The position numbers and the translations under genes were made by a program. The notes beneath the pieces were generated by a model. That model saw nothing but the letters and a program-made list of their open reading frames with translations, had not been told where the DNA came from and searched no databases. This document shows, in pieces, positions 56,993 to 64,000 of a DNA stretch of 64,000 nucleotides. Origin of the DNA: Pararhizobium mangrovi (GTDB lineage Bacteria; Pseudomonadota; Alphaproteobacteria; Rhizobiales; Rhizobiaceae). The stretch is taken from contig NZ_VHLH01000003.1 of the NCBI RefSeq assembly GCF_006516965.1, forward strand, positions 1 through 64,000, read 5' to 3'. How positions within the stretch are numbered: the stretch's first letter is position 1; each line of letters begins with the position of its first letter.

Positions 56993-58540
56993 TCAATACG
57001 CCTCGTTCAGGTTAAGAAGCCGGATCGGCGTCAGCAGCAGGATCTTCAGGTCGAAGAAGAGCGACCAGTTCTCGATGTAGTCGAGATCGAAGGCGGTGCG
57101 CTGGCGGATCTTCTCGTCGGTATCGGTCGGGCCGCGCCAGCCGTTGATCTGCGCCCAGCCGGTTACGCCGGGCTTCACGCGGTGGCGCGCGAAGTAGCCG
57201 TCGACGACCTCCGTATAAAGGCCGAAATCCGTCTGGCCGTCGACCGCATGCGGTCGCGGACCGACGAGCGAAAGCTCTCCGCGCAGCACGTTGATGAACT
57301 GCGGCAGCTCATCGAGCGTCGTCTTGCGGATGAACCGTCCGACCGGGGTCACGCGCGTATCGAAGCGCTTGACGAGGTTCTTCGCCGTCGGGTCGCACTG
57401 GTCGGTGTACATCGAGCGGAACTTTAGGACCTCGATGACTTCGTTGTTGAAGCCGTGGCGCTTCTGGCGAAAGAGGACCGGACCCCTCGACGTCGCCTTC
57501 ACGGCAATCGCCGTCGCCAGCATGACCGGCCACAAGAGCGCGAGCAGCAGGACGGAGAAAACGATATCGAAGCTGCGCTTTGCGACATGGTCCCAATCGG
57601 CGATCGGCCGGTCTGCGAGGTCAAGCATCGGCACCTGGCCGACGTAGGAATACGAGCGCGAACGGAAGCGAAGCTGGCTCGCATGGGCTGCCAGCCGGAT
57701 ATCCATCGGCAGCACCCAGAGCGTCTTCATGAGTTGCAGCACCCGCGCTTCGGCCGTCAGCGGCAGGGTGATGATCAGCATGTCGATCCGCGCCAGACGG
57801 GCGAAAGACAGGAGGTCGCGCATGTTGCCGAGCTTCGGATAGCCGGCGACGAGGGACGGCGAGCGCGCATCCGAACGTTCGTCGAAGATGCCGCAGATGC
57901 GGATGTCGTTGTCGGGCTGGCTCTCCAGCCTGCGAACGAGATCGCGGGCCCGTTCGCCCCCACCGACGAGCACGGCGCGCCGTTCCATGTGGCCGTCGCG
58001 CGCCCAGCGCCGGATGATGCGTGCGAGCACGAAACGCTCGACCATCAGAAACGCGCAGCCGGCCGCATACCAGCTCGAAATCCAGGGCCATAGCCCGGCC
58101 CTCGAGCCGAGCACGAAGGCAAGCGTACCGACGAGCGCGAGCGCGACGGTCCACGCCGTGATCGCGCGCGGCAGCGTACCGCCGGGCGAGCGAAGGGCGT
58201 TGACCTGATAGCTGTCGGCGAGATTAAGGGCCAATGCGGCGAGAAGGCCGCCAGCGAAGATGGCAAAGACGGCCGGGTCGCGCGGAAGCGGCGTCACCGG
58301 AAGCAGCGCAAGAAGGCCAGAGCCGGCGATGGCGAAAGCGAGGAATTCGATGACGCGTACGATGCCGGTGACGAGCTTCGGCGAATGGCTCTCGTCGCGC
58401 AACTGCACCGCGGTGCGGTAGGCAAGCGGGTTCAGGTCCTCGCTCTGCGTCGCGGCTTCGCGGTCGTCGACGGTATTCCCGGGACCGGAATCGACCGGCT
58501 CGCTCGCATCGAACCCGCATGGTTCGGGCATCTGGTTCAT
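56993..58540 (-). CDS. Undecaprenyl-phosphate sugar phosphotransferase (WcaJ/ExoY type, polyprenyl glycosylphosphotransferase)
   Basis: 515 residues. About four hydrophobic segments (residues 60-185) are followed by a CoA-binding-like Rossmann region (RRAVLVGGGERARDLVRRL). The C-terminal bacterial sugar transferase domain starts near residue 315: KRSFDIVFSVLLLALLWP, FRSMYTD, KTTLDELPQFINVL, LSLVGPRPH. It transfers a sugar-1-phosphate, usually glucose or galactose, to undecaprenyl phosphate to start exopolysaccharide repeat units. No other polysaccharide genes lie in the window. ATG 58540 is used. Confidence 0.92.
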   Translation of the reverse strand: MNQMPEPCGFDASEPVDSGPGNTVDDREAATQSEDLNPLAYRTAVQLRDESHSPKLVTGIVRVIEFLAFAIAGSGLLALLPVTPLPRDPAVFAIFAGGLLAALALNLADSYQVNALRSPGGTLPRAITAWTVALALVGTLAFVLGSRAGLWPWISSWYAAGCAFLMVERFVLARIIRRWARDGHMERRAVLVGGGERARDLVRRLESQPDNDIRICGIFDERSDARSPSLVAGYPKLGNMRDLLSFARLARIDMLIITLPLTAEARVLQLMKTLWVLPMDIRLAAHASQLRFRSRSYSYVGQVPMLDLADRPIADWDHVAKRSFDIVFSVLLLALLWPVMLATAIAVKATSRGPVLFRQKRHGFNNEVIEVLKFRSMYTDQCDPTAKNLVKRFDTRVTPVGRFIRKTTLDELPQFINVLRGELSLVGPRPHAVDGQTDFGLYTEVVDGYFARHRVKPGVTGWAQINGWRGPTDTDEKIRQRTAFDLDYIENWSLFFDLKILLLTPIRLLNLNEAY

Positions 58541-58880
58541 CGGCTGGCTCTCCGTTCGCCGGCACGCATAGCATCCATCCACCTAAAAAAGCGTATGTGC
58601 AGCTGCCGGTTGCGCAAGGAAAGAGTGCCGAAACGGAACATCGGCGTCGTCGGCGCCATCTGTCTTGGATCGCCAGGCACGAGCACATGATGCCGCTCAC
58701 TGGACCGAGCAATCGTTATAGCCGGGCGAGCATTTCGCGTGTCGCATAGGCGACGTTTGACGATGCATTTCTTTGTCCCAGCATGGTCATGTGCTTTCTT
58801 TCCGAATAGCTATATGTATGATCGAATATAACGAGGGCTCGCTGGGAGCCGCTCGGCACGGACGGAAGGGACATGAAGAA
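58541..58880. other. 340-bp divergent gap with the molybdate promoter region
   Basis: No gene is supported. It separates the sugar transferase from modA and contains a ModE-type dyad (58807-58834) in an AT-rich stretch. Confidence 0.6.
58807..58834. promoter_or_regulatory. Mo-box, ModE operator upstream of modA
   Basis: TAGCTATATG and AATATAACGA are separated by eight bases. This closely resembles the ModE consensus (an ATCGNTATATA half, a 6-8 base spacer and a TATATAACGAT half). It lies 47 bases before the modA start, and a modE-like gene ends the operon, so molybdate-dependent repression is likely. Confidence 0.7.
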
Positions 58881-59648
58881 ATGCTGAATCGCAGATCGTT
58901 CGGGGTTGGGATCGCCGCCGCTCTCTTTGCCTTCGGCACGCTCGCCGGACCCGCCATGGCGGCGACGGCACGCGTGGCGGTCGCCGCCAACTTCACGGCG
59001 GCGGCCAAGGAAATCGGTACGGCTTTCCAGAAACAGTCGGGCGACACGATCGATTTCAGCTTCGGCTCGACGGGGCAGCTCTACAACCAGATCTCCAACG
59101 GAGCGCCCTTCGACGTCTTCCTCGCGGCCGATACCAAACGGCCGAAGATGGCGCTGGACCAGGGGTATGCGGTAAAGGGAACGGACTTTACCTACGCGAT
59201 CGGCCAGATCGTGCTCTACAGCACGGACGCCGACCTCGTGAAGGGCAAGCAGACGCTGACGAAGGCGGACTTCGACAAGATCGCCATCGCCAACCCGAAG
59301 ACTGCGCCCTACGGCACCGCCGCTGTCCAGGCGATGAAGGCAATGGGCGTCTACGCCTCGTTGAAGCCGAAGGTCGTCCAGGGCAACAACATCGCCCAGA
59401 CGTTCCAGTTCGTCGAAAGCGGCAATGCGGCGCTCGGATTCGTTGCGTTCTCGGAGGTCGCGCAGAGCGAGAAGGGCTCGCGCTGGGTCGTTCCTTCGGA
59501 TACGTACGATCCGATCCGCCAGAACGCGGTCATCCTGAAGAACGGGAAGGGCAACGCCGTCGCCAAGGCGTTCGTCGATTTCCTCAAGGGGCCGCAGGCG
59601 GCCAGGATCATCAAGAAGTACGGCTACGCGACCGCCAAGGGCAACTGA
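58881..59648 (+). CDS. modA: ModA, molybdate-binding protein
   Basis: 255-residue periplasmic binding protein. The signal LNRRSFGVGIAAALFAFGT has a twin-arginine look and cleaves after AMA near residue 27. The fold motifs are VAVAANFTAAAKEI and FSFGSTGQLYNQI. It binds molybdate (or tungstate) and delivers it to ModB. ATG 58881 is used because it starts a proper signal peptide. Confidence 0.95.
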   Translation: MLNRRSFGVGIAAALFAFGTLAGPAMAATARVAVAANFTAAAKEIGTAFQKQSGDTIDFSFGSTGQLYNQISNGAPFDVFLAADTKRPKMALDQGYAVKGTDFTYAIGQIVLYSTDADLVKGKQTLTKADFDKIAIANPKTAPYGTAAVQAMKAMGVYASLKPKVVQGNNIAQTFQFVESGNAALGFVAFSEVAQSEKGSRWVVPSDTYDPIRQNAVILKNGKGNAVAKAFVDFLKGPQAARIIKKYGYATAKGN

Positions 59649-59687
59649 CGGACGCGGAATGGGCAAGGGCGTACGAAGGGGCGTGCG

Positions 59688-60374
59688 ATGGAAGGGCTTT
59701 CGCCCGAGGTCTGGATTGCGGTTCGCCTGACGGTCGAACTCGCATCCATCACGACGCTCCTGCTCCTCGTTCTCGCAACGCCGCTCGCCTGGTGGCTGGC
59801 ACGGTCCGACGCCTGGTGGAAAGAGGTCGTCGCGGCGGTGGTCGCACTGCCGCTCGTCCTTCCGCCGACCGTGCTCGGCTTCTATTTTCTCGTCGCGCTC
59901 GGCCCCGGCGGGCCGGGTGGCTGGCTTGCCGGCCTGTGGGGCGGGCGCACGCTCGCCTTCACCTTCGAAGGCTTGGTCGCCGGTTCCGTCGTCTATTCGA
60001 TGCCCTTCGTCGTACAACCGATCCGCAACGCCTTCGAGGCCATGGGCGAACGGCCGATGGAAGTGGCCGCGACGCTTCGCGCTTCGCCGTGGCGGGCCTT
60101 CTGGACCGTCGCACTTCCGCTCGCGCGCCCGGGCCTGCTCACCGGCGCGGTTCTCGGCTTCGCGCACACCGTCGGCGAGTTCGGCGTGGTACTGATGATC
60201 GGCGGCAACATTCCCGGCGAGACCAAGGTGCTTTCCGTCGCGATCTACGATTTCGTCGAAACGCAGCAATGGCATGAAACCAACGTCATCGCTGGCGGCA
60301 TGGTCGTCTTCGGATTCCTTGCCGTCTTCGCCATGATGCTCGCCGAAAAGCGCATGCGGCCCGCCGGCGCATGA
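59688..60374 (+). CDS. modB: ModB, molybdate ABC permease
   Basis: 228 residues, about five hydrophobic segments, with the EAA loop near residue 125 ([21 protein letters not shown]). It forms the molybdate channel. The modC start overlaps its stop by four bases (ATGA). Confidence 0.95.
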   Translation: MEGLSPEVWIAVRLTVELASITTLLLLVLATPLAWWLARSDAWWKEVVAAVVALPLVLPPTVLGFYFLVALGPGGPGGWLAGLWGGRTLAFTFEGLVAGSVVYSMPFVVQPIRNAFEAMGERPMEVAATLRASPWRAFWTVALPLARPGLLTGAVLGFAHTVGEFGVVLMIGGNIPGETKVLSVAIYDFVETQQWHETNVIAGGMVVFGFLAVFAMMLAEKRMRPAGA

Positions 60375-61477
60375 CCGAGACCGAAGGCATCGACGTCGCC
60401 TTTCGCGGCCGGCTCGGTGCGTTCGCGATGGATGTCGCCTTCAGCGTGCCCGGAAGGGGCGTGACCGCGCTCTTCGGCCCTTCGGGTTGCGGCAAGACGA
60501 CGACGCTGCGCGCCATTGCCGGACTGCAGCGGCTCCAGGGCCGCTGCCGCGTGGCCGGCGAAATCTGGCAGGACGGCGAACGTTTCCTGCCCGCCCACCG
60601 ACGCGCGATCGGCTATGTCTTTCAGGAGGCGAGCCTTTTCCCGCACCTGACCGTCGAACGCAACCTTCTCTATTCTCGCAAGGGGCAGCGGCGGCCTGCC
60701 GGGGAGGGAGAAAGCAGCGTCGACTTCGCGGAGGTCGTGGAACTGCTCGGGCTTTCCCGGCTTCTCGCTCGGCTTCCGCAGCGCCTTTCCGGCGGCGAAC
60801 GCCAGCGGGTGGCGATCGGGCGGGCGCTGTTGTCCAGGCCGAGCCTCGTCGTCATGGACGAGCCCCTGTCGGCGCTCGATACCGAGACGCGCGACGAGAT
60901 CATGCCGTTCCTCGAACGCCTGCACGAAACGCTGTCGCTGCCCATCCTTCTCGTCTCGCACGACATGGCGACCGTCGAACGGCTGGCCGACCATGTGGTG
61001 CTGATGAACGCGGGGACGGTACAGGCCGCCGGTGCGCTGCATGCCGTACAAAGCGATCCCGCACTGCCGCTTGCCGGCCGGCGCGATGCCGCCGTCAGCC
61101 TCGAGGCGCATGTCGAAGACTACGATGCGGATTACGGGCTGGCGACGCTTGCCGTGAGCGGTGCGCGCTTTCGGGTGCCGACGGAAGGCTTGCGCGAACT
61201 CGGAAAGCCGGTCCGCATGCGCCTTGCCGCCGGCGACGTGTCGCTGGCGACGAGCCCGTCGCCCGATACGACCATCCTCAACGTGCTTCCCGCACGCATC
61301 GCTTCGCACGCGGCCTCCGGGACGCATGAGATCATTGCCGTTCTTTCGCTCGGCCATGCGGGAACGGGGGCGCGAATCCTTGCCCGCGTCACGCGCCTTT
61401 CCTGGGAGCGGCTGGCACTGGCCGATGGCATGGCCGTCCACGCACAGGTCAAGAGCGTCGCTCTCGCACGGGCCTGA
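60371..61477 (+). CDS. modC: ModC, molybdate ABC ATPase
   Basis: 368 residues. Walker A is GPSGCGKTT, signature [16 protein letters not shown], Walker [15 protein letters not shown]-terminal MOP/TOBE domain lies at about residues 295-365. It energises ModB. Confidence 0.95.
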   Translation: MTETEGIDVAFRGRLGAFAMDVAFSVPGRGVTALFGPSGCGKTTTLRAIAGLQRLQGRCRVAGEIWQDGERFLPAHRRAIGYVFQEASLFPHLTVERNLLYSRKGQRRPAGEGESSVDFAEVVELLGLSRLLARLPQRLSGGERQRVAIGRALLSRPSLVVMDEPLSALDTETRDEIMPFLERLHETLSLPILLVSHDMATVERLADHVVLMNAGTVQAAGALHAVQSDPALPLAGRRDAAVSLEAHVEDYDADYGLATLAVSGARFRVPTEGLRELGKPVRMRLAAGDVSLATSPSPDTTILNVLPARIASHAASGTHEIIAVLSLGHAGTGARILARVTRLSWERLALADGMAVHAQVKSVALARA

Positions 61478-61563
61478 ACGCCGATGCTTTGCCCGGGCGG
61501 CGTGCTCGTGTAGACCGTCTGGAACCTACCGGGAAGCCGCCGGCGACGAGGAGAATGCCGCCC

Positions 61564-61902
61564 ATGCCTTCGCTCAGCCTGCGCATCAATCTCGATCCGA
61601 AGGGCCGTATCGGGCCGGGCAAGATCGCACTCCTCGAGCACGTCGCCACCTTCGGCTCCATCTCAGCGGCCGCGCGGGAGATGCGCATGTCCTACAAGCA
61701 TGCGTGGGATCTGATCGAGGAGATGAACCGCATTTTCGGCAAGCCGCTCGTCGTAGCGCAAACGGGCGGGCGCAAGGGAGGCGGAACCGAGCTGACGCCG
61801 GCCGGCCTCGCGGTGACCGCCCGTTTCCGGGCGATCGAACGCGCCGCCGCATCGGCTGCCGAACAGCAGATGGCGGCGCTTCAGGAAGAGATCTCGGCCT
61901 GA
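61564..61902 (+). CDS. modE: ModE-type winged-helix regulator lacking the MOP domain
   Basis: 112 residues, only the N-terminal ModE DNA-binding domain (ISAAAREMRMSYKHAWDLIEEMN; GGRKGGGTELTPAG). The MOP domain that binds molybdate in full-length ModE is missing, so it must sense molybdate differently or use ModC's MOP domain; short forms of this kind are common in alphaproteobacteria. GAGGAG lies ten bases before the ATG at 61564; ATG 61555 is an alternative. Confidence 0.85.
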   Translation: MPSLSLRINLDPKGRIGPGKIALLEHVATFGSISAAAREMRMSYKHAWDLIEEMNRIFGKPLVVAQTGGRKGGGTELTPAGLAVTARFRAIERAAASAAEQQMAALQEEISA

Positions 61903-61953
61903 AGCGGGCGAGGGCGGTTTACCGTCCCGATAGTGCGAAACGGCAGAACGCGC

Positions 61954-62157
61954 CTACGTGGCGAGCCGTTCGCTTTCGTAGCCGGCTTCGCTCATCGCAG
62001 CGCGCAGCCTGGTATCGTCTGCTTCGCTGTCGACGGCGACGGTGCCGGCTTTTAGATCGGCCGTTACCTTGGCCGCCGGGTCGACTTCGTGCACGGCCTT
62101 TTCGATCGCCGAGACGCAATGGCCGCACGACATGTCCGGAACGCGATAGGTCTGCAT
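61954..62157 (-). CDS. copZ: CopZ-like copper chaperone (HMA domain)
   Basis: 67 residues, a single heavy-metal-associated domain with the metal motif MSCGHC near residue 11. It would shuttle Cu(I) to the CopA-type ATPase encoded divergently. GGAGA lies six bases before the ATG. A CueR-like dyad precedes it. Confidence 0.9.
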   Translation of the reverse strand: MQTYRVPDMSCGHCVSAIEKAVHEVDPAAKVTADLKAGTVAVDSEADDTRLRAAMSEAGYESERLAT

Positions 62158-62195
62158 ATCTGGTCTCCATTTCTTCGTTCGCCCATACAGATGGG

Positions 62196-62218
62196 CCTTC
62201 CAGCCACTGGAGGCTCAA
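62196..62218 (-). promoter_or_regulatory. CueR-like promoter element for copZ
   Basis: On the minus strand a -35 box TTGAGC is followed by the dyad CCTCCAGTGGCTGGAAGG. The dyad matches the one at the copA promoter (CCTTCCAG...CTGGAAGG) with small changes. The long spacer typical of MerR-type activation would place the -10 near 62188-62193, where the match to consensus is poor. Confidence 0.55.
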
Positions 62219-62267
62219 GGGGTATGGTGAGAAAACTGCGTCGAACGGAACGCGGCGAAGGCCGGGC

Positions 62268-62298
62268 TTGACCTTCCAGTTGCTGGAAGGACTACCTT
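62268..62298 (+). promoter_or_regulatory. CueR-type copper-inducible promoter of copA
   Basis: The -35 box TTGACC (62268) and a -10 box TACCTT (62293) are separated by 19 bases, the over-long spacer that MerR-family activators require. The perfect dyad CCTTCCAG-TTG-CTGGAAGG (62272-62290) fills the spacer and matches known CueR boxes. No cueR gene is in the window. Confidence 0.8.
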
Positions 62299-62322
62299 CC
62301 TGCGAAGGAAAGGAGACCGATC

Positions 62323-64000
62323 ATGAGCGATGAAGCGGTTCTCGAACCAGCCGGCGACGAAGCGAGCGAATCCGGGCGGAACACACCCGATGGCACCCCT
62401 TACGCCATCCGCGTCGACGGAATGAGTTGCGCCTCTTGCGTGAAGCGGGTGGAAAAAGCGATCGCCGCCACGCCGGGCGTGGCCTCCGCAAGCGTCAATC
62501 TCGCGACCGAGCGCGCCGATGTCCGGTTCGAACGGGCGCCCGATCTCTTTGGGGTCAGTCAGGCGATCGAGAAGGCCGGCTACGAGCCGGTCGCCGACAC
62601 CGCCGAACTGCACGTCGAAGGCATGAGTTGCGCGTCCTGCGTCAAGCGCGTGGAAAAGGCGCTCGCCAAGGTCCCCGGCGTACTCGAAGCTTCGGTCAAT
62701 CTCGCAACTGAGAAGGCGACCGTGCGCCACCTTTCCGGCGCCGTCGCGATCGCGGACCTCGAATCCGCAGTGGCGCGGGCAGGCTACGAAGCCGAGCGCA
62801 TCGGGGCGCAGGAAGACGTCCGCGACAAGCAGGCCGAAACACGCGAGGCGGAGATCCGCACGCTGCGCCGCAGCCTGATCGTCTCCGCAGCGCTCGCGAT
62901 CCCGGTCTTTCTCCTCGCCATGGGCGATCACATGGTGCCGGGCTTTCATGCCTGGTTCGCCTCGACGTTCGGCGAAAGCACCAGTTATCTCGTCCAGTTC
63001 GTGCTGACGACGCTCGTTCTCTTCGGGCCCGGCCTTCGCTTCTATCGCCAGGGTATCCCGACGCTCCTGCACGGTACGCCGGACATGAACGCGCTCGTCG
63101 TGCTCGGCGCGAGTGCGGCCTGGGCCTATTCGCTCGTCGCGACCTTCGCGCCGTCGCTGCTGCCGGCGGGTGCAGCGCACGTCTACTACGAGGCGGCGGC
63201 CGTCATCGTCACCCTGATCCTTGCCGGCCGCTTCATGGAAGCGCGCGCGAAAGGGCGAACGGGCGATGCGATCCGCCGGCTCGCGGGCCTCCGATCGAAG
63301 ACCGCTCGCGTGGTGCGAAACGGCGCCGAAGAGGAAGTCGATCTCGACGCCGTCGCGGCCGGCGATCTCGTCCGCGTACGCCCCGGCGAGCGCATCCCGG
63401 TCGACGGCACGGTGAGCGAGGGCTCTTCCTTCGTCGACGAATCGATGGTCACCGGCGAGCCGATACCGGTCGAAAAGCAGGCCGAGGCCGAAGTGGTCGG
63501 CGGCACGGTCAACCAGTCCGGGGCGCTCACCTTCCGTGCGACGCGCGTCGGTGGCGACACCATGCTTGCGCAGATCATTCGCATGGTCGAGCAGGCCCAG
63601 GGTGCGAAGCTGCCGATCCAGTCGATGGTCGATCGGGTCACCGGCTGGTTCGTGCCGGCCGTCATCGCCGTCGCGCTCGTCACCTTCGCGGCCTGGATGA
63701 TCTTCGCTCCGGCGCCGGCCCTTGCGTTCGCGCTGGTCAATGCGGTCGCCGTACTCATCGTCGCCTGCCCCTGCGCGATGGGGCTCGCGACGCCGACCTC
63801 CATCATGGTCGGTACCGGCCGGGGCGCCGAACTCGGCGTCCTGTTCCACCGGGGCGAGGCGTTGCAGACCCTGCGCTCGGTGGAGGTCGTCGCCTTCGAC
63901 AAGACCGGCACGCTCACCAACGGCAAGCCGGAACTGACCGACCTCGTCGTGGCCGAGGGTTTCGAGCGCGCCGAGGTGCTGGCTTGCCTTGCCGCCGTCG
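62323..64000 (+). CDS. copA: Copper-exporting P-type ATPase, CopA type (cut by the window end)
   Basis: At least 559 residues are visible and the frame is open at the window end, so the C-terminus is missing. Two N-terminal HMA domains each carry GMSCASC (near residues 33 and 103). Membrane segments start near residue 185. The actuator motif is [10 protein letters not shown]. The membrane metal motif is C-P-C (Cys482, Cys484), and the phosphorylation site is DKTGTLTNG with Asp526. The C-P-C motif and two CxxC domains mark a P1B-1 Cu(I) exporter. AGGAGA lies seven bases before the ATG. The CueR-type promoter supports copper. Confidence 0.93.
   Translation, partial: MSDEAVLEPAGDEASESGRNTPDGTPYAIRVDGMSCASCVKRVEKAIAATPGVASASVNLATERADVRFERAPDLFGVSQAIEKAGYEPVADTAELHVEGMSCASCVKRVEKALAKVPGVLEASVNLATEKATVRHLSGAVAIADLESAVARAGYEAERIGAQEDVRDKQAETREAEIRTLRRSLIVSAALAIPVFLLAMGDHMVPGFHAWFASTFGESTSYLVQFVLTTLVLFGPGLRFYRQGIPTLLHGTPDMNALVVLGASAAWAYSLVATFAPSLLPAGAAHVYYEAAAVIVTLILAGRFMEARAKGRTGDAIRRLAGLRSKTARVVRNGAEEEVDLDAVAAGDLVRVRPGERIPVDGTVSEGSSFVDESMVTGEPIPVEKQAEAEVVGGTVNQSGALTFRATRVGGDTMLAQIIRMVEQAQGAKLPIQSMVDRVTGWFVPAVIAVALVTFAAWMIFAPAPALAFALVNAVAVLIVACPCAMGLATPTSIMVGTGRGAELGVLFHRGEALQTLRSVEVVAFDKTGTLTNGKPELTDLVVAEGFERAEVLACLAAV

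Overview
The window looks like a chromosomal segment of a high-GC alphaproteobacterium, most likely Hyphomicrobiales (Rhizobiales). The reasons are the DUF6163-LdtR-L,D-transpeptidase block, a Mg-type HemB, the order glyA-nrdR-ribD-ribE-ribH-nusB, and the order bamE-cytochrome chaperone-DUF177-plsX-fabH-ihfA-merR. The genus cannot be named from sequence alone. I saw no IS element, integrase, CRISPR array or rRNA. One tRNA-Pro(GGG) is present.

Layout. (1) 1-14.6 kb is core: a DMT permease and Bpt, an RDD protein, hemB, DUF6163, ldtR, a Tat-exported L,D-transpeptidase, a FUSC protein, glyA, nrdR, the riboflavin genes, nusB and an MFS permease. Stop and start codons overlap from ribH through nusB to the MFS gene. 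(2) 14.8-49.75 kb is accessory and reads as an organosulfur catabolic island. (3) 49.8-58.5 kb is core again: bamE to merR, small unknown proteins, tRNA-Pro and an exopolysaccharide-type sugar transferase. (4) 58.8-64 kb holds molybdate uptake (modABC plus a short ModE) and copper handling (a CopZ-like chaperone and a CopA-like ATPase cut by the window edge).

Inside the island there are four units. Unit A (14.8-20.7 kb) is a LysR regulator divergent from sulfatase-tctC-tctB-tctA. Unit B (20.8-26.5 kb) is a LysR regulator divergent from tctC-sulfatase-tctB-tctA. Unit C (26.8-42.1 kb) is a LacI-centred locus. It has an ABC sugar-type importer with a Zn-dehydrogenase, a PfkB kinase, a LacD/YihT-like aldolase and a third sulfatase. 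A divergent operon carries lacI, an enolase-superfamily dehydratase and a GabD-like aldehyde dehydrogenase. A second, closely related binding protein is followed by an SDR. Unit D (42.3-49.75 kb) is a GntR regulator divergent from suyA-suyB-tctC-tctAB-slcC-comC, a complete-looking sulfolactate module: two stereospecific dehydrogenases, the sulfo-lyase SuyAB (sulfolactate to pyruvate and sulfite) and an importer.

My working model is that unit C takes up a sulfonated sugar or related compound and cuts it to 3-sulfolactaldehyde. The aldehyde dehydrogenase would oxidise this to sulfolactate, and unit D would desulfonate it. Units A and B would import small sulfate esters and hydrolyse them in the cytoplasm. 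The gene families and operator-like palindromes are seen in the sequence. The substrates are inference.
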